Shown piece after piece: positions 9,083 through 17,673 of a stretch of DNA of 64,000 nucleotides. Position 1 is the first letter of the stretch; each line of letters begins with the position of its first letter. Made by a program: the position numbers and the translations under genes. The notes beneath the pieces are model-generated. The model worked only from the letters and a program-made list of their open reading frames with translations, ran no database searches and was not told where the DNA came from. The stretch spans positions 744,001 through 808,000 of the forward strand of contig NZ_JAFCKJ010000001.1 of NCBI RefSeq assembly GCF_018130465.1, in the 5' to 3' direction. Origin of the DNA: Bradyrhizobium canariense. Its GTDB lineage: Bacteria; Pseudomonadota; Alphaproteobacteria; Rhizobiales; Xanthobacteraceae.

Positions 9083-9245
9083 GGCAGTCCGCACCCCTGA
9101 GCCGAGTGGACGGAGCTTTGTAGTTTCCTCAGATGTGGCGCACTACCAAGCATCGCCGGCCCAAGGCTTGTCCAAAGGTGTCGGCGCCTGAGAGACCATT
9201 CGCGCTCCCGAGAGCGCATCGCGGCGAGTTGACGAATAGCGCCGA

Positions 9246-9467
9246 TCATCTGCACTTCGGCGAGAGCGCCGGCACGTTCGGCCACGGCCAGTTCTTCCAG
9301 CTCCCGTCCTCATCGACGCAGGCCGATGGCTCAAGGCCGTTCGTCGGAGCACTCGTCGTCCTGACCGGCGTGGCGAAGCGCTGGTCGACATAGCTCGTCG
9401 AGACGTATCCGGCGACGATGACACCCAGCAGGACCGAAGACCCCTTGGCCAGATCGCTCAGTTTCAT
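9246..9467 (-). CDS. Small membrane-anchored hypothetical protein
   Basis: These 73 residues start MKLSDLAKGSSVLLGVIVAG, giving one N-terminal hydrophobic helix that may be an anchor or signal. A short tail follows with two cysteines (SACVDED, SPKC) and a tryptophan-rich segment (GSWKNWPWPNVP). GGAGA lies seven bases before ATG 9467. A perfect inverted repeat (9535-9554) about 70 bases upstream could control it. I do not recognise the family. The pair of cysteines suggests a periplasmic fold, which is speculative. Confidence 0.65.
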   Translation of the reverse strand: MKLSDLAKGSSVLLGVIVAGYVSTSYVDQRFATPVRTTSAPTNGLEPSACVDEDGSWKNWPWPNVPALSPKCR

Positions 9468-9534
9468 CGGTCATCTCCATCCGCTTGCCGGCGCAACTTC
9501 TGGACACAACGAATAGGTGACGTCTTGGGATCCC

Positions 9535-9554
9535 GACGTGACGGGCGTCACGTC
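9535..9554. promoter_or_regulatory. Perfect 9-bp inverted repeat, possible operator
   Basis: GACGTGACG and CGTCACGTC are separated by GG. The site lies about 70 bases before the start of the small gene at 9467 and just beyond the stop of the acetyltransferase at 9563. No T-tract follows on either strand, which argues against a terminator. The symmetry fits a dimeric DNA-binding protein. Regulator unknown. Confidence 0.45.
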
Positions 9555-9562
9555 CGTCGGAA

Positions 9563-10009
9563 TCAGGCCCGCCACATCATCTTCAGCACCGGCCGGCCCG
9601 AGGTCGGGTTCACCTCGTCGCCGGCATGGGCAAAGCCGTTGCGCTCGTAGAAGCGGATGGCGCGGCTGTTGTCCTTGTTGACGAGCAGCGTCACGCCCGT
9701 CGGTGACAGGCGCTTGGCCTCATCCACCAGCAGCCGCGCCGCGTCCGAGCCCCAATGCGCGGGATCGACCACGAGCTGGTCGAGATAGCCGTCGCCGTCG
9801 ATGGTGACGAAGCCGGTGAGCGCGCCGTCCTGCTCCGCGACCACGATCGAGGCTTTCGGCACCAGATCCTTGCGCCAGCGCTCGCGCCACCAGTCCAGGC
9901 GGGCGGCGAAGTTGATCTGCGGATAGGCCTGCTGCCAGGTGCGATGCCACAGGTCGATCGAGGCGGCCTCGTCCTCGGGACGGTAAGGGCGGAGGTGGAG
10001 GGCGCTCAC
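9563..10009 (-). CDS. GNAT family N-acetyltransferase
   Basis: This 148-residue GNAT protein opens LHLRPYRPEDEAASIDLWHRTW. The acetyl-CoA region is LDQLVVDPAHWGSDAARLLVDEA, and the end is AIRFYERNGFAHAGDEV, typical of the superfamily. It starts with GTG at 10009, which overlaps the TAG stop of the upstream OmpA-domain gene by one base (TAGTG on the coding strand). It is thus likely co-translated with that gene and forms a three-gene operon with the MotA/TolQ-like gene. Substrate is unknown. The operon placement hints at a role in modifying an envelope component, but that is inference. Confidence 0.9.
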   Translation of the reverse strand: MSALHLRPYRPEDEAASIDLWHRTWQQAYPQINFAARLDWWRERWRKDLVPKASIVVAEQDGALTGFVTIDGDGYLDQLVVDPAHWGSDAARLLVDEAKRLSPTGVTLLVNKDNSRAIRFYERNGFAHAGDEVNPTSGRPVLKMMWRA

Positions 10010-11037
10010 TACCGCTCCGTCAGCTTCAGCTCGATGCGGCGGTTGCGCTTGTAGGCTTCCTCGGTGTTGGCGGTGTCGAGCGGCTGGAATTCGCCGAAGC
10101 CGGCGGCGACGAGGCGCTGGGCGGGCACGCCGAGCGAGATCAGATACTGCACCACCGAGATGGAGCGGGCGGCCGAGAGGTCCCAGTTCGACTTGAAGTT
10201 CGGCCCGTTGACCGGGCGTACGTCGGTGTGGCCGTCGACGCGCAGCACCCAGGGGATCTCGTTCGGGATCTTCTTGTCGAGCTCGATCAGCGCGGCAGCC
10301 AAGGTGTCGAGCTCGGCGCGGCCTTCAGGCAACAGCACCGCCTGTCCGGTGTCGAAGAACACTTCGGACTGGAACACGAAGCGGTCGCCGACGATGCGGA
10401 TGTCGGGGCGGTTGCCGAGGATGGCGCGCAGGCGGCCGAAGAATTCCGAGCGGTAGCGCGACAATTCCTGCACCCGCTGCGCCAGGGCGACATTCAGGCG
10501 AGACCCCAGATCGGCAATTCGGTTTTGCGATTCCTTGTCGCGCTTCTCGGAGACGTCGAGCGCTTCTTCCAGCGCCGCCAATTGCCGCCGCAGCGCGCTG
10601 ATCTGCTGGTTCAGCACCTCGATCTGGGCCAGCGCCCGCCCCGAAACCGCCTTCTCGGAGTCCAGCGCCTTGCCGAGCTCGGAGGACTTGCCTTGCGCGT
10701 CGTTGCCGGCGGCGGCCAGCCCGTCATAGAGACCCTTGATGCGGTCGCGCTCGCTCTCGGCCGAGGCGAGGCCGGCTTTCAGTGACGAGACCTGATCGTC
10801 GAGCGTGAGCTTGCCGAGCTTCTCTAGCGACAGCAGCTCGTTGAGCTGCGCGATCTTGGCGTTGAGCTGTTCCAGCGCCTTGTCCTTGCCGGTGACCTCC
10901 TGCGACAGGAAGAACTGCACGACCAGGAAGACCGACAGCAGGAACACGATCGACAGCACCAGCGTCGACAGCGCGTCGACGAAGCCGGGCCAGTAGTTGA
11001 AGGAGGTGTCGCCGCGGCGGCCGCGCGCCAGAGCCAT
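10009..11037 (-). CDS. OmpA/MotB-domain peptidoglycan-binding membrane protein
   Basis: This 342-residue protein has one N-terminal membrane helix (FVDALSTLVLSIVFLLSVFL, about 19-38), a long coiled coil (about 45-190) and a C-terminal OmpA-like domain (about 210-342) with RVDGHTDVRP and NWDLSAARSISVVQYL. The layout is MotB-like. The helix has an aspartate (FVDAL) where stator proteins carry the ion-conducting Asp. It lies four bases after the TolQ/MotA-like gene, so the two probably form an ion-driven inner-membrane complex that reaches peptidoglycan. No flagellar genes are near. Confidence 0.9.
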   Translation of the reverse strand: MALARGRRGDTSFNYWPGFVDALSTLVLSIVFLLSVFLVVQFFLSQEVTGKDKALEQLNAKIAQLNELLSLEKLGKLTLDDQVSSLKAGLASAESERDRIKGLYDGLAAAGNDAQGKSSELGKALDSEKAVSGRALAQIEVLNQQISALRRQLAALEEALDVSEKRDKESQNRIADLGSRLNVALAQRVQELSRYRSEFFGRLRAILGNRPDIRIVGDRFVFQSEVFFDTGQAVLLPEGRAELDTLAAALIELDKKIPNEIPWVLRVDGHTDVRPVNGPNFKSNWDLSAARSISVVQYLISLGVPAQRLVAAGFGEFQPLDTANTEEAYKRNRRIELKLTER

Positions 11038-11041
11038 GTCG

Positions 11042-12079
11042 CTAACCCTTCTCGGGCTGACGCGCGAGGCGCTCCAGCAGGCGCCGGATCTCGCGGTTCT
11101 GCTCGCCCTGGCCGTCGGCCCATTCGCGGATCATCTGCTGCTCGGTCCGCATATGCGAGACCAGCGCCTGGATGGCTTCGGCGAGGCTCGCCATCGCCGC
11201 GGTGGTGCCGCGGCTGCCGCTGCCCTCCTCGAGCACCGAGCGCAAGCGCTCGACGACGGCCTGAAGCTCGCCGCTGGCAATGCCGCCGCCACCGCCCCCG
11301 GCTGCGACCGCCACCTCGCCGCTGCCATATTCGCGCACGGTGGTGGCAAGCCAGTCTTCGAGGTCGGTGTAGAAACGGTTCTGCGCCTGGCTCGATTGCA
11401 GGTCGAGAAAGCCGAGGACCAGCGAGCCGGCGAGGCCGAACAGCGAGCTCGAGAACGAGATGCCCATGCCGCCGAGCGGGGCGGCGAGGCCCTCCTTCAG
11501 CGTGTCGAACAGGGCGCCGGAATCACCCCCGACCTTGAGCCCGTCGATCACCTTGCCGACCGAGCCGACCGTCTCGATCAGGCCCCAGAAGGTGCCGAGC
11601 AGGCCGAGGAAGACCAGAAGCCCGGTCATGTAGCGGGAGATGTCGCGGGCCTCGTCGAGGCGGGTTGCGATCGAATCGAGCAGGTGCCGCATGGTGGTCT
11701 GGGTGATCGACATCCGCCCGGTGCGCTCGCCGCCGAGGATCATCGCCATCGGAGCCAGCAGCTTGGGGTGGCGGGCGGGCGCAAGGCCGGGATCGGCGAT
11801 GCGGAAATTGTTGACCCAGGAGACTTCGGGGTAGAGCCGGATCACCTGGCGGAAGGCCAGGATGATGCCGATGAACAGCACGCCGCCGATCAGGGCATTG
11901 AGCCCGGGATTGGCGAAGAAGGCCTGGATGATCTGCTTGTAGAGCACCACCCCAACCAGGGCGCAGAGCACCAGGAAGACCAGCATCCGCACCAGGAAGA
12001 CGCTGGGCGAGGAAAGCTTTGTGTATTCGATGTCGATGGGGGAGCGGGGCGAGGCGCCTGACGGCATGGCCGGTATCAT
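11042..12079 (-). CDS. MotA/TolQ/ExbB-like proton channel protein
   Basis: This 345-residue protein has membrane helices at about 28-47, 62-80, 150-172 and 200-225. The conserved ExbB/TolQ-type core is YMTGLLVFLGLLGTFWGLIE, followed by LAAPLGGMGISFSSSLFGLAGSL. A glycine-rich linker and a C-terminal helix follow. Paired with the OmpA/MotB-like gene downstream it resembles a two-protein stator. Start ATG 12079 or the internal ATG 12067 are both possible. An anti-phage Zorya assignment was considered and not supported. Likely function is envelope mechanics, by analogy only. Confidence 0.88.
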   Translation of the reverse strand: MIPAMPSGASPRSPIDIEYTKLSSPSVFLVRMLVFLVLCALVGVVLYKQIIQAFFANPGLNALIGGVLFIGIILAFRQVIRLYPEVSWVNNFRIADPGLAPARHPKLLAPMAMILGGERTGRMSITQTTMRHLLDSIATRLDEARDISRYMTGLLVFLGLLGTFWGLIETVGSVGKVIDGLKVGGDSGALFDTLKEGLAAPLGGMGISFSSSLFGLAGSLVLGFLDLQSSQAQNRFYTDLEDWLATTVREYGSGEVAVAAGGGGGGIASGELQAVVERLRSVLEEGSGSRGTTAAMASLAEAIQALVSHMRTEQQMIREWADGQGEQNREIRRLLERLARQPEKG

Positions 12080-12286
12080 CCGTTAACTTGCTTGCGGGGC
12101 GCACTATGGCACAGCGCCAGCCCAAAAAAAGCGCCGGATGCGCCGATTTCGGGGAGAGCTGCGGAACCCAAAGCTGAAACCGGGCTTTGGTAGGGACGTA
12201 GTTTGCAAATCGTCGGCATTCCACAGGTTCAAGTCGCACTTTTCCCCCTGGCGCCCAATACCTGCCGCCCAAGACGGAGTCGTCGC

Positions 12287-13306
12287 ATGAGCGTCGTGTC
12301 CGCGATCATCGGGACTGCCGAGCGGGTGCCGCTGCCTGATGTCGTGATCCGCGCGGCGATCCAGCGCCTGTGCTCGCGCACGGTGACGCGCCTGTCCGCG
12401 CTGGGCGAGGCGGACGATGCCGCCTTCGCCGGGCGGCTGATGCTGCGGCCGATCGCCGAGGACGCGGATGCCGGGCATGACGAGGCGCCCGCTTCGTTCT
12501 TTGCCAAGGTGCTCGGTCCCAACCGCAAATACTCGTGCTGCTTCTACAAGACCGGTGCGACCACCTTGCGGGAGGCCGAGGAGGAGGCGCTGCGCCAGAC
12601 CGCCGAGCATGCCGCCCTCGCCGACGGCCAGACCATCCTCGAGCTCGGCTGCGGCTGGGGCTCGCTGTCGCTGTGGATGGCGCGGCAGTTTCCGCACGCG
12701 AAGGTGACGGCGGTGTCGAGCTCGCAGGCGCAGCGCGCCCATATCGAGGAAGAGGCGCGGCAGCGCGGTCTCCTCAACCTGCGGGTGGTCACCGCGGACA
12801 TGAACGTGTTCGCACCCGACGGGCAATTCGACCGCATCGTCTCGGTCGAGATGTTCGAGCACGTGATGAACTGGCGCAAGCTGATGACGCGCCTTCGCGC
12901 GTGGCTCGCGCCGGAGGGGCGGTTCTTCATGCAAATCGTCGCCCATCGCTCCGGCTCCCACCTGTTCGACGGGGCCGATCGCGACGACTGGATCGCGCAG
13001 CACGTCTTCACGGGCGGGCTGATGCCGAGCCATCACCTCATCAGGCAATTCGACGATATCTTCACGGTCGAGAAGGAATGGTGCTGGAGCGGCACGCATT
13101 ATCAGCGCACCGCCAACGACTGGCTCGCCAATTTCGACGCGCATCGCGATGCCATCGAGGCGGCCTTGCGCAACATCCATGGCGAGGAGACCGGCCTGCG
13201 GATGCGACGCTGGCGCTGGTTGTTTCTCGCGACCTCGGGCCTGTTCGGCTACGCCGATGGAACCGAGTGGGGCGTCAGCCACTACAGGATGAAGGCGGCG
13301 CGGTAG
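12287..13306 (+). CDS. Cyclopropane-fatty-acyl-phospholipid synthase-like methyltransferase
   Basis: This protein of about 339 residues is a SAM-dependent methyltransferase. Motif I is LELGCGWGSLSLWMA, followed by VTAVSSSQAQ and IVSVEMFEHVMNWRKL. This combination is typical of cyclopropane fatty acid and mycolate-type synthases. The DNA frame opens at 12203, but ATG 12287 follows GGAG and gives a family-like start (MSVVSAIIGTAE). It is shorter than E. coli Cfa (382) because the N-terminal lipid-binding region is reduced, so the true acceptor is uncertain. It is divergent from the MotA-like gene. Confidence 0.88.
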   Translation: MSVVSAIIGTAERVPLPDVVIRAAIQRLCSRTVTRLSALGEADDAAFAGRLMLRPIAEDADAGHDEAPASFFAKVLGPNRKYSCCFYKTGATTLREAEEEALRQTAEHAALADGQTILELGCGWGSLSLWMARQFPHAKVTAVSSSQAQRAHIEEEARQRGLLNLRVVTADMNVFAPDGQFDRIVSVEMFEHVMNWRKLMTRLRAWLAPEGRFFMQIVAHRSGSHLFDGADRDDWIAQHVFTGGLMPSHHLIRQFDDIFTVEKEWCWSGTHYQRTANDWLANFDAHRDAIEAALRNIHGEETGLRMRRWRWLFLATSGLFGYADGTEWGVSHYRMKAAR

Positions 13307-13493
13307 AGCGCGGTCTCGCGAAAGAATTTATTAAGCGTCTTTCGTTGCGCAAACGGCACACGCCGCGCGTTTTTCTTGCAGGAACACGTTGCAATTGTTG
13401 TCCGATCATTTCCGCTCGCCTATCGTCGTGGTTGTCCTTGGTGGGCGACCGAAATCCGCATCCCCGACGATGCGGACGCAATTGGAATGACGT

Positions 13494-16208
13494 ATGCGCG
13501 AATGCATCGGGGCTGCTTCGATCCGACGGCGACACGATGATTCGCTGCAGAGGAGTCCGAAGCGGACGCAGCGATCTCCATCCAGCAACACCCGGACGCG
13601 CTTGATTCGCCTGCTGCTGGCAAGTGTCTCAGCGACGGCGCTGATAGCCCTGTCCCCACGGTCTGCTTCGGCCCAAAGCTGGACCGGAGCGACCAGCAAC
13701 GACTGGACGGTCGGGAGCAACTGGTCGGGTGGCGTGGTCCCAATCGCGGGCAATGTCGTCAACATCAATACGGCCTCGCCAAACCCGACCGTGCTCGGCG
13801 CCGCTGGCGCGGCAGTTGGAGCGACCGGAAGCCTCTTCCTTGGCGGATCTTCCAGCAATCTGACGATCCAGAACGGCAGCACGCTGACGAGCAGCGGCGC
13901 GTCGATTGCGATTGGCGTCGCAGGCGGAAACAATGGCACCGTGACCGTCAGCGGCGCCGGTTCGCAATGGATTACATCCGGCGATCAGATCGAAATCGGC
14001 GCTAGTGGCAATGGCACACTCAACATCCAGAACGGCGCCAGAGTCGTCGCCCAATTAGGGGTTTATCTCGCAAGCTTCGCAGCCGGCACGGGCACGCTCA
14101 ATATCAATGGTGGCGGCACGCTCGAGACGAACCTCCTGGCGCGCCCCGGGGCAGGGGGAACCGGTCAAGTCAATTTCGATAACGCCATTCTGCGCGCCCG
14201 GATAAACAGCGTCGGCTTCATCGCCGGATTTTCGGCGGGAAATCTCAATATCGCCGCGGGCGGCCTGACCGTCGACACCCAGACTTTCACCGTGAGCGGG
14301 AACAGCGGGTTTTCCGGCGTCGGCGGATTGACGAAGACCGGCACGGGTACCTTCAATCTCCGCGCATCCAATACCTATGCCGGTGCGACGGTGATCCAGG
14401 CCGGCACGCTTGCCCTCGCCAGCATTGGCTCGGTTGCCGCGTCAAGCCGGGTCGTCGCAAACGGAACCTTCAGTATCTCGGGCATCACTGCCGCCGGCAC
14501 GAGCATTCAAAGCCTTGCAGGAACCGGCGTCGTCGCGCTGGGTGCGAAGAATCTCACGATCACCAACGCGAACGATCTGTTCGCCGGCGCGATCGGTGGC
14601 ACCGGCGGCCTGACGCTCACCGGCGGCACCCAGACGCTGGCGGGTGCCAATACCTACAACGGTGCGACCAACGTGGACGGCGGCACCCTCCGCGCCAGAG
14701 CGGCGAATACCTTCAGCGCGGCCTCGGCCTTCACGGTAGCCTCCGGCGGCACGCTCGACCTCGCCGGCTTCAATCAAACGCTCGCCTCGCTTGGCAATGC
14801 CGGCATCGTGACACTCGGCGGGGCACCGGGGACCACGCTGACCGTGGCCGGCAATTATGTCGGCAATGGCGGCACCCTGCAGCTCAACACCCAGCTCGGC
14901 GGCGACAGTTCGCCGACCGACCTGCTGCGGGTGCAGGGCAGCACGTCGGGCACCTCCTCGCTACGCGTCACCAATGTCGGCGGCACCGGCGCGCCGACCG
15001 TCGAGGGCATCAAGGTGATCGACGTAGCAGGCGCCTCCAACGGCAGCTTTTCGCTTCTGGGCAGCTATGTCTTTCACGGCGAGCAGGCGGTGGTCGGCGG
15101 CGCCTATGCCTATACGTTGCAGAAGAACGGCATTGCCAGTCCCGGCGACGGCGATTGGTATCTGCGCTCGAGCCTGATCAACCCGCCGCCCGCGACACCC
15201 CTGGGTCCGCTCTACCAGCCGGGCGTTCCGCTGTACGAAAACTATGCGCAGGTGCTGCTCGGCATGAACGATTTGCCGACGCTGCAGCAGCGCGTCGGCA
15301 ACCGCTATTGGGGCGGCAGCGATGCGATGGCGCGCGCCGGTGGCGCGACGACGGTGCCAGGCGCGGCTTCGCCGGCGCCGACGGCGTTCTGGGGCCGCAT
15401 CGAAGGCGGGCATTCCGACCTGCAGCCCTCCAACACCACGGGCTCGACCTACAAGGCAGACCATCTGAAAGTGCAGACGGGGCTCGATGGCCTCGTGCTG
15501 GAGAACGAGGGGGGCCGGTTGTTCGTCGGCCTCACTGCGCAATACGGCCTGACGACCGCCAATGTCGCGTCGTTCTTCGGCAATGGGCGTATCCGGGTCG
15601 AGGGAACGGGCGTCGGCAGCACGCTGACCTGGTATGGCGACAACGGCTTCTATGTCGACGGTCAGGCGCAGTCGATGTTCTACCGCAGCGATCTGTCGTC
15701 CGAGCTGGCCGGCAGCCTGATCCACGGCAATGAAGGGCTCGGTTATGCCTTCAGTGCCGAGACCGGCAAGCGGATCGGTCTGGGCAATGGCTGGCTGCTG
15801 ACGCCGCAGGCGCAGCTTTCCTATGCGAAGGTCGCTTTCGACGGCTTTGCGGATCGGTTCGGCGCGCCGGTCGCGTTGCGCGATGGCGACAGCCTGCTCG
15901 GCCGCGCCGGACTTGCACTCAACCATCAGAGGACCTGGAACGACGGCACGGGCATCGTGCGCTCCGACGTCTACGGCATTGCCAATCTGCGTTACGAGTT
16001 TCTCAACGGCACCAACGTCGATGTCGCCGGCACCGGTTTTGCCAATGCGCAAGACCGGCTGTGGGGCAGCATCGGCGGTGGCGGCACCTATAGCTGGGCC
16101 AACGGGCGCTACGCCGTCTTCGGCGAAGTCTCCTACAATGCGAGCCTCAACAACAGCGCGGACAACCGCAATTACAAGGGTACCGGAGGCTTCCGTCTCA
16201 CCTGGTGA
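13494..16208 (+). CDS. Autotransporter with C-terminal beta-barrel
   Basis: This 904-residue type V secreted protein has an extended signal region (about 1-60) ending SPRSASAQ. The Gly/Asn/Thr-rich passenger contains autotransporter-associated beta-strand repeats (SNTYAGATVIQAGTLAL and ANTYNGATNVDGGTLRARA). A translocator barrel occupies roughly 640-904 and ends GGFRLTW with the terminal aromatic residue expected for Bam recognition. No protease triad or cleavage motif was recognised, so it may be an adhesin or a surface beta-helix. It is preceded by a 187-base gap and no secretion partners are needed. Passenger function is unknown. Confidence 0.92.
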   Translation: MRECIGAASIRRRHDDSLQRSPKRTQRSPSSNTRTRLIRLLLASVSATALIALSPRSASAQSWTGATSNDWTVGSNWSGGVVPIAGNVVNINTASPNPTVLGAAGAAVGATGSLFLGGSSSNLTIQNGSTLTSSGASIAIGVAGGNNGTVTVSGAGSQWITSGDQIEIGASGNGTLNIQNGARVVAQLGVYLASFAAGTGTLNINGGGTLETNLLARPGAGGTGQVNFDNAILRARINSVGFIAGFSAGNLNIAAGGLTVDTQTFTVSGNSGFSGVGGLTKTGTGTFNLRASNTYAGATVIQAGTLALASIGSVAASSRVVANGTFSISGITAAGTSIQSLAGTGVVALGAKNLTITNANDLFAGAIGGTGGLTLTGGTQTLAGANTYNGATNVDGGTLRARAANTFSAASAFTVASGGTLDLAGFNQTLASLGNAGIVTLGGAPGTTLTVAGNYVGNGGTLQLNTQLGGDSSPTDLLRVQGSTSGTSSLRVTNVGGTGAPTVEGIKVIDVAGASNGSFSLLGSYVFHGEQAVVGGAYAYTLQKNGIASPGDGDWYLRSSLINPPPATPLGPLYQPGVPLYENYAQVLLGMNDLPTLQQRVGNRYWGGSDAMARAGGATTVPGAASPAPTAFWGRIEGGHSDLQPSNTTGSTYKADHLKVQTGLDGLVLENEGGRLFVGLTAQYGLTTANVASFFGNGRIRVEGTGVGSTLTWYGDNGFYVDGQAQSMFYRSDLSSELAGSLIHGNEGLGYAFSAETGKRIGLGNGWLLTPQAQLSYAKVAFDGFADRFGAPVALRDGDSLLGRAGLALNHQRTWNDGTGIVRSDVYGIANLRYEFLNGTNVDVAGTGFANAQDRLWGSIGGGGTYSWANGRYAVFGEVSYNASLNNSADNRNYKGTGGFRLTW

Positions 16209-16473
16209 TTCATGCCGCCTGCGGCCTGCGGGAACACCGGTCGTTGCGGTCTTCTGTCGCAGCACGTCGTGATGGAACCCGATTCACAATCCGGTGACAC
16301 CGAGAAAGCGCCCTGAACTCAGCACCATAGGCCGTGTGACATTGGGCCGCCCGCCGCACGCGTTGCGTCGCAGCAAGTCCCCTCTATTTTGACGGCATCG
16401 GCCGCGCGGAAATCGCCCAGAACGGGCCCCGCGGAGCGTGATCAGTTTCAACAATATCGGGGCACCCCACTTC

Positions 16474-17667
16474 ATGTCAGGACTTCGCGCGCGATCGGCA
16501 TGCGTTGCAATGATGCTCGCGGCCTGTACGCCGCTGTTGGCAGGCTGCGACGAATCCAGTTCCGCCGTCTCAGCCGCCCAACCCAACGACCCTGACGTCA
16601 GCATCGTCATCGTCAAGCCGCAGCCGCGTGCCGTGGTGCGCGAACTGCCGGGCCGCATTGCGCCGACGCGCGTCTCCGACGTGCGGCCGCGCGTCTCCGG
16701 CATCGTGGTCGAGCGCCTGTTCCGACAGGGCAGCGAGGTGAAGGCGGGCGATCCACTGTACCGCATCGATCCGCGTCCGTTCGAGGTCGAGGTGATGGCC
16801 AACGACGCCGCGGTCGCCAAGGCCGAGGCCGCGTTGATGCAGACCCAGCAGCAGGCGCGCCGCATCGCCACGCTCACCAACCAGCGCGCCGCGCCCGAAG
16901 CCGAGAACGAGAAGGCGATCGCGGCCGAGCGCCAGGCCCATGCCGAGGTCGAGGGCCGCAAGGCCGATCTCGCGCGCGCCAAGCTCAATCTCGACTACGC
17001 CACCGTGCGCGCGCCGATCGACGGCGTCGTCGGTGCTGCCCTGGTCAGCGAGGGCGCGCTCGCGGTGCAGAACGAGACCAATTTGGCCACCATTCAGCAG
17101 CTCGACCCGATCTATGCGGACTTCACCCAGTCGGTGAACGAGCTCAACCAGCTCCGCCGCGCCTTCGAGAGCGGCGACCTCGAGCGCATCGCGGCCGATG
17201 CCGCCAAGGTGCGCCTGGTGCTCGACGACAACACCATCTATTCGCTCGACGGCAAGCTGCTGTTTTCGGATGCCAAGGTCGATGCCCATACCGGCCAGGT
17301 GACTCTGCGCGGTGAATTTCCCAATCCCAAGCGCGAGCTCTTGCCGGGCATGTATGTCCGCGTCCGCATCGACCAGGGTCTCGATAGCGACGCGATCGCG
17401 GTGCCGCAGCAGGCGATCCAGCGCAATGGCGGCGGCGGCAGCGAGGTGTTCGTCGTCAAGGACGACAACCACATCGCGGTGCAGCCGGTGCGCACCGGTT
17501 CGGTGCAGGACGGACTCTGGTTCGTCACCGACGGCCTGAAGGCCGGCGACAAGGTCGTGGTCGAAGGGTTCCAGAAGTTCGCCGCCGGCGACAGGGTCAA
17601 GCCGCAATCCTGGTCGGAGGCGGATGCGACCGCCGACAACCGGCACGCTCAGAAGCTCACGCGGTAA
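16474..17667 (+). CDS. RND efflux periplasmic adaptor lipoprotein (AcrA-like)
   Basis: This 397-residue membrane fusion protein has a signal peptide ending in the lipobox LLAGC, with the acylated Cys at 25. Hairpin and lipoyl domains (VRPRVSGIVVERLFRQGSEV, LNLDYATVRAPIDGVVGAAL) and a beta-barrel (LPGMYVRVRI) follow. It links the RND pump to an outer-membrane channel. GTG 16438 gives a 12-residue longer version. I chose ATG 16474 because the lipoprotein signal then has normal length. The pump gene starts six bases after its stop, and no TolC-type channel gene is near. Confidence 0.94.
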   Translation: MSGLRARSACVAMMLAACTPLLAGCDESSSAVSAAQPNDPDVSIVIVKPQPRAVVRELPGRIAPTRVSDVRPRVSGIVVERLFRQGSEVKAGDPLYRIDPRPFEVEVMANDAAVAKAEAALMQTQQQARRIATLTNQRAAPEAENEKAIAAERQAHAEVEGRKADLARAKLNLDYATVRAPIDGVVGAALVSEGALAVQNETNLATIQQLDPIYADFTQSVNELNQLRRAFESGDLERIAADAAKVRLVLDDNTIYSLDGKLLFSDAKVDAHTGQVTLRGEFPNPKRELLPGMYVRVRIDQGLDSDAIAVPQQAIQRNGGGGSEVFVVKDDNHIAVQPVRTGSVQDGLWFVTDGLKAGDKVVVEGFQKFAAGDRVKPQSWSEADATADNRHAQKLTR

Positions 17668-17673
17668 CAGGCC

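Noticed and set aside
9563-12079. Zorya-type anti-phage system, because of MotA/TolQ-like and OmpA/MotB-like neighbours
   Set aside because: No ZorC, ZorD or ZorE helicase/nuclease genes are adjacent; a GNAT gene and a lipid methyltransferase flank the pair. A general stator-like complex explains it better.
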